Positions 8,475 through 15,252 of a stretch of 23,841 nucleotides of DNA are shown piece by piece (the first letter of the stretch is position 1; the number at the start of each line of letters is the position of its first letter). Location of the stretch: positions 1-23,841 of the forward strand of contig JAPYOZ010000010.1 of assembly GCA_029941485.1 (NCBI GenBank). Direction: 5' to 3'. The stretch comes from Gammaproteobacteria bacterium (GTDB lineage: Bacteria; Pseudomonadota; Gammaproteobacteria; PS1; Pseudothioglobaceae). The notes under the pieces were generated by a model. It was given only the letters and a program-made list of their open reading frames with translations, was not told the origin of the DNA and did no database searches. The position numbers and the translations under genes are program-made.

Positions 8475-8837
8475 GTGGCTCCGGTAGCGCCCTATCTAAT
8501 ACGTGCCTATCATCAATGGATGGAAGACTCTGATCTCACTCCCCATGTTTTGGTGGATTGTACAAAAGAAGGGGTTGTGGTGCCCAAAACTTATATTCAA
8601 CAAGGGAAAATCGTTCTAAACATTAGCACCAATGCAGCTAGCGATCTAGTTATTGACAACCAATCAATCTCATTTAAAGCCAGATTTAATAATAAATCTC
8701 AAGAAGTTTATGTACCCATAAATGCAGTTTTAAGCATCTATGCTGGAGAAAATGGCGAAGGCATGTTTTTTGAAAATGAAGAAGACTCTCAAGCAGAGCA
8801 AGATCCTAACAAGCCAAATTTAACCTTGTTGGATTAA
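8475..8837 (+). CDS. sspB: ClpXP specificity adaptor SspB
   Basis: Adaptor that binds ssrA-tagged peptides from stalled ribosomes and delivers them to the ClpXP protease. The 120-residue protein begins, from a GTG, with APVAPYLIRAYHQWMEDSDLTPH, the characteristic SspB N-terminus, so the GTG start is needed; the next ATG would cut this conserved helix. The core beta fold runs to about residue 98 (AVLSIYAGENGEGMFF). An acidic flexible tail then leads to the C-terminal KPNLTLLD, in the place of the short ClpX-binding peptide of E. coli (LRVVK). The tail is much shorter than in E. coli (165 residues overall). No ribosome site is visible, so coupling to sspA is likely. Its last 18 bp overlap bioD tail to tail. 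Confidence 0.92.
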   Translation: MAPVAPYLIRAYHQWMEDSDLTPHVLVDCTKEGVVVPKTYIQQGKIVLNISTNAASDLVIDNQSISFKARFNNKSQEVYVPINAVLSIYAGENGEGMFFENEEDSQAEQDPNKPNLTLLD

Positions 8838-9470
8838 AAGCCTAACTTTGTTGAAAAATTCAGCAACATTATTCCGATTGAAAGTCACAACAGAGGTATC
8901 TGTATATTGGGAAATTGCTTGTGCATTTTCCAAAGAGTTCGATTTGATTTGATTTAAAACAAGCATCAATACTTTTAGGTTTTGATCTTTAGCAGCTTGC
9001 AGACAAAGCAAGGCCTGATTAATGGCACCCAGCTCATCCTTAACCACCAACACCAAAGGAAGGTTTAAGGTTTTTGCTAAATCACTATTGAGCAACTGCT
9101 TGGCAATAGGGGAATACAAGCCACCCGCACCTTCAATGACAACAAAATCTTCGATATTAACGGGCTGTGATGCAACAACCAAATCGTCTAATGTAATATT
9201 AACACCCTGATCGTTACTTGCTTTTTCGCCACTAACACAAGCTTCAAATTGAAACTTGCAAACTTCTTCAATTTGTTCTGAGTGAGCACAAGCGTTATTT
9301 AATAAAGTCGCGTCTTTTGGTACTAAGCCTTGAGGTGTTTTTATACAGTCGCTTTCAATAGGCTTCCTGGCTACAACTCGATATCTAGAGTTGAGCGCTT
9401 GGATAATGTAATTGGCGACAAACGTTTTACCAACATCGGTGCCACTACCGCTAACAAACAATCCTTTCAT
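8820..9470 (-). CDS. bioD: Dethiobiotin synthetase BioD
   Basis: ATP-dependent carboxylase that closes the ureido ring of dethiobiotin from 7,8-diaminopelargonic acid in biotin synthesis, acting in the cytosol. From the ATG at 9468-9470 the protein is 216 residues. It starts MKGLFVSGSGTDVGKT, so the P-loop (GTDVGKT) is where the family has it. KPIESDC and EGAGGLYSP match the substrate-site motifs. A TTG seven codons upstream (9491) would add MLLKLLT but has no ribosome site and lies upstream of the likely transcription start, so I prefer the ATG. No other bio gene is in the window. It is convergent with sspB (18-bp overlap) and divergent from pyrD. Confidence 0.93.
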   Translation of the reverse strand: MKGLFVSGSGTDVGKTFVANYIIQALNSRYRVVARKPIESDCIKTPQGLVPKDATLLNNACAHSEQIEEVCKFQFEACVSGEKASNDQGVNITLDDLVVASQPVNIEDFVVIEGAGGLYSPIAKQLLNSDLAKTLNLPLVLVVKDELGAINQALLCLQAAKDQNLKVLMLVLNQIKSNSLENAQAISQYTDTSVVTFNRNNVAEFFNKVRLLIQQG

Positions 9471-9478
9471 GGTTAATA

Positions 9479-9487
9479 ATTTTAACA
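9479..9487 (-). promoter_or_regulatory. Candidate extended -10 for bioD
   Basis: On the minus strand this reads TGTTAAAAT (TGn plus TAAAAT). A start about 7 nt downstream would fall 1-3 nt before the bioD ATG at 9470, which implies a leaderless or near-leaderless message. No good -35 is seen. Confidence 0.35.
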
Positions 9488-9496
9488 GCAAAAATG

Positions 9497-9502
9497 TATA
9501 AT
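9497..9502 (+). promoter_or_regulatory. Candidate -10 for pyrD (leaderless)
   Basis: A perfect TATAAT ends 7 nt before the pyrD ATG at 9510, so transcription would begin at or next to the start codon. A weak -35 (TTAATA, 9473-9478) is 18 bp upstream. No Shine-Dalgarno sequence is present. Confidence 0.45.
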
Positions 9503-9509
9503 ACTACCC

Positions 9510-10475
9510 ATGCATAACAACTTGAAAACCAAATTCTGTGGAATGTCATTAGACTCACCGATTGTTTTACTTTCTGGTTGTGTTGGGTTTGGCGAGGAAT
9601 ACACGCGCATTCAAGGTTTTTCTAACACTGATGTTGGTGCCATTTGCCTCAAAGGAACCACCTTAGAGCCTCGTCTTGGCAATATTCCACACAGAGTTAC
9701 AGAAACCCCTAGCGGTATGATTAACGCCATTGGTTTGCAAAATCCGGGCACCGATGTGGTGATTAACGACATTATGCCAAACCTGGACAAAACTGAAACT
9801 CGATTTATTATTAACATTTCTGGCTCTTCAGTTGAAGAATACGGGGAAATCGCCAAACGTTTTGATGACACTGATATTGATGCTATTGAAATCAACATTT
9901 CCTGTCCGAACGTTAAAGAAGGCGGTGTTGCTTTTGGCAATGATCCTGACATGTCTTACCGTGTGGTTGAAATCTGCCGTAAAAACACCACCAAGGCGCT
10001 AATTACCAAACTCTCACCCAATCAAACTGACATTGCCCATAGTGCTCAACGCTGTATTGATGCAGGCACCGATGGTCTGGCCGTTATCAATACGCTAATG
10101 GGTATGGCCATTGATACCCAGTCTCGCACACCCATTATTGGCAACAACCAAGGCGGCTTGTCAGGCCCGGCTATTAAACCGATTGCACTATTAAAAGTAC
10201 ACCAAGTCTATCAGGTGAGTAAACACCACAATGTACCCATTATTGGTCAAGGGGGCATCACCACGGTTAATGATGCGCTAGAATTTATCATTGCTGGTAG
10301 TGCAACGGTTGGTATTGGCACTGCATTGTTTTACGACCCGCTGGTGTGCAATAAAATTAATGATGGCATTAGTCAATACCTAATTGACAACAAACTAAAC
10401 AGCATTGACGATCTGGTTGGCACCTTAACGCTTAATTCAGCAATATCACAGTGTGACATCGATACAGATAAATAA
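9510..10475 (+). CDS. pyrD: Dihydroorotate dehydrogenase, class 1B-like catalytic subunit
   Basis: FMN flavoprotein that oxidises dihydroorotate to orotate, the fourth step of pyrimidine synthesis. The 321 residues form one TIM barrel. The catalytic-base loop reads NISCPNVKEGG with C132; a Cys base marks class 1, whereas the membrane class 2 enzymes usual in gammaproteobacteria use Ser. K49 in CLKGTT, NAIGLQNPG (72-80), GQGGI and the late GIGTALFYDP segment fit class 1B (PyrDB). Class 1B normally works with the iron-sulfur/FAD subunit PyrK and NAD; no pyrK is in this window. It lacks an N-terminal membrane helix. It is likely leaderless and is followed by leuS after 11 nt. A PreA-type dihydropyrimidine dehydrogenase is less likely because its SCPH motif is absent. 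Confidence 0.85.
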   Translation: MHNNLKTKFCGMSLDSPIVLLSGCVGFGEEYTRIQGFSNTDVGAICLKGTTLEPRLGNIPHRVTETPSGMINAIGLQNPGTDVVINDIMPNLDKTETRFIINISGSSVEEYGEIAKRFDDTDIDAIEINISCPNVKEGGVAFGNDPDMSYRVVEICRKNTTKALITKLSPNQTDIAHSAQRCIDAGTDGLAVINTLMGMAIDTQSRTPIIGNNQGGLSGPAIKPIALLKVHQVYQVSKHHNVPIIGQGGITTVNDALEFIIAGSATVGIGTALFYDPLVCNKINDGISQYLIDNKLNSIDDLVGTLTLNSAISQCDIDTDK

Positions 10476-10486
10476 ATAAAACCCTT

Positions 10487-12946
10487 ATGAATTCAGAATA
10501 CAATGCTCAAGCCATTGAGCAGCAAGCACAACAATATTGGCTAGACAATCAATCTTTTGAAGTTGTTGAAGACAATGACAAAGAAAAATTTTATTGCCTA
10601 TCGATGTTTCCCTACCCTTCGGGACGCCTACATATGGGCCATGTGCGCAACTACAGTATTGGCGATGTTATTTCTCGTTATCAAAAAATGCAGGGAAAAA
10701 ACGTCATGCAACCGATTGGCTGGGATGCGTTTGGCCTACCGGCAGAAAACGCCGCCTTAAAAAACAAAGTCGCCCCCGCTAAATGGACCTATGAAAACAT
10801 CAACTACATGAAAAACCAGTTGATTGAGTTAGGCTTTGGTTACGATTGGTCGCGTGAAATTGCCACCTGTCATCCAAAATACTATCGCTGGGAGCAGTGG
10901 CTTTTTGTTAAATTATTTGAAAAAGGCTTGGTTTATAAGAAAAATGCCATTGTTAATTGGGACCCGGTTGACCAAACCGTATTGGCCAACGAGCAAGTAA
11001 TTGACGGGCGTGGTTGGCGCTCAGACGCACTGATTGAGAAAAAAGAAATATCGCAATGGTTTATGCGTATTACGGATTACGCAGACGAGCTACTCAGCTC
11101 GCTAGATGAGCTTGATGGTTGGCCAGAAGCGGTAAAAACCATGCAAAAAAATTGGATTGGAAAATCCGTTGGCCTGGAAATTGACTTCACTCGAAACGAT
11201 AACGACGCACTCAGAGTCTACACCACACGCCCAGACACACTCATGGGTGTGACTTATTTAGCCGTTGCTGCCGAACACCCTTTAGCGCTCGAAGCAGGCA
11301 AAAATAATACAGCTGTACAGGTTTTTATTGAAGAATGCAAAACCATGGAGACCACAGAGGCCGCCATGGAAACCATGGAGAAGAAAGGTGTTGATTCTGG
11401 CTTAAAGTGTACGCACCCAATCACCGGCGAAGCCGTACCAATCTGGATCGCCAACTTTGTACTCATGGGCTATGGTACGGGTGCGGTCATGAGTGTGCCT
11501 GCACATGATGAACGTGACTACGATTTTGCTAAAAAATATGGCATTGAAATCAAACAAGTTATTAATGAAAAAGAGAGTGTCGATAAAAGTGCAACTACCA
11601 CCAAAGGCATTCTGTTTAACTCAGGTGAGTTTGATGGAATGGATTTCAATAAAGCGTTTGAAGCGATTGCAGGCACATTAACCAACAATAACTTGGGCGA
11701 GAAAAAGACTAACTTCCGTTTGCGTGACTGGGGTGTTTCACGTCAACGTTACTGGGGCTGCCCAATTCCAATTGTCAATTGTCCAAACTGTGGCTCGGTT
11801 GCCGTACCAGAAGCTGACTTACCTATTAAGCTACCTGAGGATGTTGAGTTTGACGAGGCTGGCGGATCACCCATTAAAAAAATGCCAGAATTTTACGAAA
11901 CTAGCTGCCCAAGCTGTGGCGGCAAGGCTGAACGTGAAACTGATACGTTTGATACTTTTTTTGAATCTTCTTGGTACTTTGCTCGTTACGCTAGCAAAGA
12001 CAACGAAACAGCCATGCTTGATGATCGTGCTGATTATTGGTTGGCCAATGGTGGTGTTGATCAATACATTGGTGGCATCGAGCATGCCATTCTACACTTA
12101 CTGTATGCGCGATTCTTTAACAAACTATTGCGTGATGAAGGTTTAATAAAATATAACGAGCCTTTTAAAAACTTACTAACACAAGGCATGGTGCTTAAAG
12201 ATGGTACCAAAATGAGCAAGTCAAAAGGTAATACAGTTGACCCTCAAGAAATGATTGCCAAATACGGTGCCGATACGGTTCGTCTGTTTATTTTATTCGC
12301 CGCACCACCAACGCAGGACTTAGAATGGATTGACTCAGGCCTAGAGGGTTCACATCGATTTGTTAATAAAATTTATCGTCTAGTGGTTGGCTTTGTTGAA
12401 GACGCTAAATCAAACACGATTGGCAAGTTATCGACAAATAATCTCAACAAAGAACAAAAATCCATACGCCAAAAAACCCATCAAACACTAAATAAGATTA
12501 CAGACGACATGTCACGCAGACACTCCTTTAACACGGCAATTGCCGCCTTAATGGAGCTCAGCAACACCTTGACTAAATTCACAGCTACTGACGAACAATC
12601 AATGGCAGTGCGTGCTGAATCTATTGGTATTATCCTTAAATCACTCAGCCCAATCACACCGCACATTTGCCATTACTTGTGGCGTGCACTGGGCAATGAA
12701 ACTGCCATTATTAACGAAACCTGGCCAAGTGTTGACGAAGCAGCGCTAGCACAAGACGAGGTGCAAATCATTGTTCAGGTGAATGGTAAGTTGCGCGCAA
12801 AACTCATGTTGAGCGCTGACACGGACAAAACCCAAGTAGAAGCCCAAGCCTTAGCCGATGAAAATGTGGTTAAATTTACTGAAGGAAAAACCGTGGTTAA
12901 GGTAATTGTCGTGCCAAACAAACTGGTTAATATTGTTGTTAAGTAG
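10487..12946 (+). CDS. leuS: Leucyl-tRNA synthetase LeuS
   Basis: Class I aminoacyl-tRNA synthetase charging tRNA-Leu, with post-transfer editing. Of 819 residues (bacterial norm about 810-880), the HIGH motif is HMGH (49-52) in YPSGRLHMGHVRNY, and KMSKS is at 575-579. The CP1 editing domain has the threonine-rich TTRPDT (246-251) and the aspartate motif MSVPAHDERD. Zinc-ribbon cysteines CPNC (C432, C435) and CPSC (C474, C477) flank the ZN1 region. The C-terminal domain ends VVPNKLVNIVVK as expected. It lies 11 nt after pyrD without a clear ribosome site, so the two may be co-transcribed. It converges on chrA with only 3 nt between stops and a small TTAAG/CTTAA stem (12939-12953) across them. 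A cognate tRNA-Leu gene is at 23353. Confidence 0.98.
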   Translation: MNSEYNAQAIEQQAQQYWLDNQSFEVVEDNDKEKFYCLSMFPYPSGRLHMGHVRNYSIGDVISRYQKMQGKNVMQPIGWDAFGLPAENAALKNKVAPAKWTYENINYMKNQLIELGFGYDWSREIATCHPKYYRWEQWLFVKLFEKGLVYKKNAIVNWDPVDQTVLANEQVIDGRGWRSDALIEKKEISQWFMRITDYADELLSSLDELDGWPEAVKTMQKNWIGKSVGLEIDFTRNDNDALRVYTTRPDTLMGVTYLAVAAEHPLALEAGKNNTAVQVFIEECKTMETTEAAMETMEKKGVDSGLKCTHPITGEAVPIWIANFVLMGYGTGAVMSVPAHDERDYDFAKKYGIEIKQVINEKESVDKSATTTKGILFNSGEFDGMDFNKAFEAIAGTLTNNNLGEKKTNFRLRDWGVSRQRYWGCPIPIVNCPNCGSVAVPEADLPIKLPEDVEFDEAGGSPIKKMPEFYETSCPSCGGKAERETDTFDTFFESSWYFARYASKDNETAMLDDRADYWLANGGVDQYIGGIEHAILHLLYARFFNKLLRDEGLIKYNEPFKNLLTQGMVLKDGTKMSKSKGNTVDPQEMIAKYGADTVRLFILFAAPPTQDLEWIDSGLEGSHRFVNKIYRLVVGFVEDAKSNTIGKLSTNNLNKEQKSIRQKTHQTLNKITDDMSRRHSFNTAIAALMELSNTLTKFTATDEQSMAVRAESIGIILKSLSPITPHICHYLWRALGNETAIINETWPSVDEAALAQDEVQIIVQVNGKLRAKLMLSADTDKTQVEAQALADENVVKFTEGKTVVKVIVVPNKLVNIVVK

Positions 12947-12949
12947 CGC

Positions 12950-14257
12950 TTAAATCAGTACCGACAACCCTAAACCAATGGCTGCACAAGTAGCAATCAC
13001 ACTCATAATTCCAATTTTGAATCGAAACAAAGCAACAAAAGCTGCGGCGCCAATTAAGGTTGCGATCAAATCTAAATCACCACCGTTTGGCCACAAAACA
13101 TTCTGAGCAAAGAACACCGCTAGATTAATAATAACACCAACTACTGCAGCAGTTACCGCTGAAAGTGGTGCGCTAAATTTAAGGTCTCCTCTAGTCGCCT
13201 CAACCCCCGGACCACCTAAAAAGATAAACAAAAACGATGGTAAGAAGGTAAACAAGGTGGCGACCGATGCACCGGCAAAACCCGCCAATAACAAAGCATC
13301 TGGGCCAAAAATTTCTTTCGTCCACGCACCCACAAAGCCCACAAACGCCACCACCATAATCAGCGGCCCTGGGGTGGTTTCACCCAGCGCCAAACCATCC
13401 ATCATCTGTGTACTGGTTAACCAGGCGTATTGATCAACACCGCCCTGATAAATATAAGGCAATACCGCATAAGCACCGCCAAACGTTACCATGGCCGCTT
13501 TGGTGAAAAATTCACCCATGTCGTGTAACACCGGATCATTCAACAAACTCATAATCGACACACCAATAGCAACACCAACGAATGCAAAACCAATAAAACG
13601 AGACCATTTAAATTTAGCGTGATCAGGCACAGGTGTGTTGTCATCAATTAAAGCTGGGCCATAACTGTCTTTGCCATCGCCATGATGGGAACCCGTTGTA
13701 AAAGTTTCTGGTGAAAACTTAGCACCCAAAAACCCAACTAAAGCCGCACTTAACACAATATAAGGAAAAGGTACTTTTAGTGCAAATATCGCAATAAATG
13801 CCAACACTGAGAGCGCTCTTAACACATTGTTCGATAAAGCTTTAGAGCCAATACGATAAGCTGCAAATAAAACAATTGCCGTCACTGCCGGCTTAATGCC
13901 ATACAAAATACCCGATACCGCACCAACATCACCATAGGTTAAATAAACCCAGGTCAGTGCGCTCAAAATAAACAAAGAGGGTAGTACAAACAGCACGCCA
14001 GCAACAACGCCACCTCTAACACCAAACATTAGCCAGCCAATATAAGTGGCTAGTTGTTGTGCTTCAGGGCCCGGCAATACCATGGTGTAATTAAGTGCGT
14101 GTAAAAATCGATGCTCAGAAATCCAGCGACGCTTTTCCACCAACTCTTGGTGCATCATCGATATTTGCCCAGCAGGACCACCAAAACTAATAAAGCCCAG
14201 CTTTAGCCAGTAAACAAAAAATTCTAAAAAACTGGGTGCTTTAGGTTGTTCTTGCAT
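12950..14257 (-). CDS. chrA: Chromate transporter ChrA family protein
   Basis: Integral membrane protein of the CHR superfamily, long-chain form: two homologous CHR domains in one chain. Domain 1 (about 10-190) has SFGGPAGQISMMHQELVE and the PGPEAQQLATYIGW signature. A hydrophilic loop of about 30 residues (around 195-225) follows. Domain 2 (about 225-435) repeats the pattern as TFGGAYAVLPYI and GETTPGPLIMVVAFVGF. The 435-residue length matches known ChrA exporters, which export chromate in resistant bacteria. Whether chromate is the real substrate here cannot be told from sequence. A ribosome site, TGAGGA, lies 6 nt before the ATG. It sits after the terminator that follows prk, so its transcription may depend on read-through or an unseen promoter. 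Confidence 0.9.
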   Translation of the reverse strand: MQEQPKAPSFLEFFVYWLKLGFISFGGPAGQISMMHQELVEKRRWISEHRFLHALNYTMVLPGPEAQQLATYIGWLMFGVRGGVVAGVLFVLPSLFILSALTWVYLTYGDVGAVSGILYGIKPAVTAIVLFAAYRIGSKALSNNVLRALSVLAFIAIFALKVPFPYIVLSAALVGFLGAKFSPETFTTGSHHGDGKDSYGPALIDDNTPVPDHAKFKWSRFIGFAFVGVAIGVSIMSLLNDPVLHDMGEFFTKAAMVTFGGAYAVLPYIYQGGVDQYAWLTSTQMMDGLALGETTPGPLIMVVAFVGFVGAWTKEIFGPDALLLAGFAGASVATLFTFLPSFLFIFLGGPGVEATRGDLKFSAPLSAVTAAVVGVIINLAVFFAQNVLWPNGGDLDLIATLIGAAAFVALFRFKIGIMSVIATCAAIGLGLSVLI

Positions 14258-14271
14258 GGTTTTTCCTCAAT

Positions 14272-14321
14272 AAAAAAACCTTGCCAACCTCTACAAACCG
14301 TCTGTAGAAATCAACAAGGTT
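14272..14321 (-). terminator. Rho-independent terminator after prk
   Basis: On the minus strand, a 7-bp outer stem AACCTTG/CAAGGTT (14315-14321 with 14277-14283) is followed at once by a T run (14272-14278). Inside lies a second perfect 6-bp stem, TCTACA/TGTAGA (14290-14295 with 14303-14308), around a 7-nt loop. It lies 15 nt past the prk stop and 15 nt before chrA, so it separates the two genes or attenuates chrA. Confidence 0.75.
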
Positions 14322-14335
14322 AAAATAAACACAAC

Positions 14336-15220
14336 TTACTTACTGGTCATTAGCCCGTCAATAATCGGTGTTAACATAATGTCCATTACATCCACCATAA
14401 AGCTGCCCTTGTATACCAATGTAGTGTCATTTTGTAAAAATGCCATTGCTTCTACAGGTAGTTGGTCGGCCACGGCTTGTAAATCAACATCGTCGATACG
14501 AACTGTTGTTACCACTAGAGAATCTTCTGGTGAAGGCACTGCTTGACCGCTAAATGGGTTAGAGGTGTCTACCAAAGGAATACGATGGAAATTAATGTGT
14601 GTGTTATCAAACTGCGGTGTAATAAATTCAACGTAATCTTGCATACGGTCTAGGATAATTTCAGTCACTTGCTCTGGCGTATAAGGACGCTCAGAAGTAT
14701 CACGATGAATTTTTTGAATCCACTCAATATTAACCGCCGGCACCACGCCAACTAACAAGTCTACCTGACCCGCAACATCGGCATTATCAGTCTTTACACC
14801 ACCATGAAGCCCCTCATAAAACATAATATCAGTGTCTGCTTCAATGTCTTCCCAAGGGGTAAACTGACCAGGATTAAGATCAGTACCTAAGCGAGCGTTG
14901 TGTTCAACCGCCTCTTCGTCTGAGTGAATGTAATAACGTTTTTGACCAGTACCATCTTCACCGTATTGCTTAAACAACGCTTCTAACTTATCAAAATGAT
15001 TGGCGTTTTCTGCAAAGTGGGTTAGTACTTTACCTGCTGCTCGAGATTTACCCACCTCAATCTTCATATCAGCACGTTCAAATTTGTGGAAACTGTCGCC
15101 TTCTACCACACAAACATTGAGATTTTTCTGGTCGAAAATCTTCTCAAACGCTTTTTTTACGAAAGTTGTGCCAGCACCTGATGAGCCGGTAACTGAAACG
15201 ACAGGGTGTTTAGTTGACAT
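14336..15220 (-). CDS. prk: Phosphoribulokinase, class I (proteobacterial)
   Basis: Calvin-cycle kinase that phosphorylates ribulose 5-phosphate to ribulose 1,5-bisphosphate, the RuBisCO substrate; it marks an autotroph. The 294-residue length is that of the octameric class I enzymes of purple and sulfur bacteria, which are usually activated by NADH; plant/cyanobacterial class II enzymes are longer. The P-loop reads GSSGAGTT (12-19), and EGDSFHKFERADM places the catalytic aspartate at D42. A strong ribosome site, AAGGAG (15228-15233), is 7 nt before the ATG. The gene starts 32 nt after gyrB on the same strand with no terminator between, and is closed by a clear hairpin terminator. No RuBisCO or other cbb gene is in the window, apart from tpiA, which also serves the cycle. 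Confidence 0.95.
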   Translation of the reverse strand: MSTKHPVVSVTGSSGAGTTFVKKAFEKIFDQKNLNVCVVEGDSFHKFERADMKIEVGKSRAAGKVLTHFAENANHFDKLEALFKQYGEDGTGQKRYYIHSDEEAVEHNARLGTDLNPGQFTPWEDIEADTDIMFYEGLHGGVKTDNADVAGQVDLLVGVVPAVNIEWIQKIHRDTSERPYTPEQVTEIILDRMQDYVEFITPQFDNTHINFHRIPLVDTSNPFSGQAVPSPEDSLVVTTVRIDDVDLQAVADQLPVEAMAFLQNDTTLVYKGSFMVDVMDIMLTPIIDGLMTSK

Positions 15221-15252
15221 AATGTAACTCCTTGTTAAATATTAATGGTGTG

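Noticed and set aside
9471..9491. TTG start adding seven residues to BioD
   Set aside because: No ribosome site, and it lies upstream of the likely transcription start; the family begins at MKGLFVSG.
11341..11381. Repeated AACCATGGAGA 30 bp apart in leuS
   Set aside because: It encodes the normal Met/Glu-rich loop of the editing domain (ATMEKKG in E. coli); codon-level coincidence explains it.
11724..12146. 140-codon open frame within leuS in another frame
   Set aside because: It is a shadow of leuS, which carries all synthetase motifs in its own frame.
12939..12953. TTAAG/CTTAA stem between the leuS and chrA stops
   Set aside because: Only 5 bp, AT-rich and without a T run; too weak to call a bidirectional terminator.
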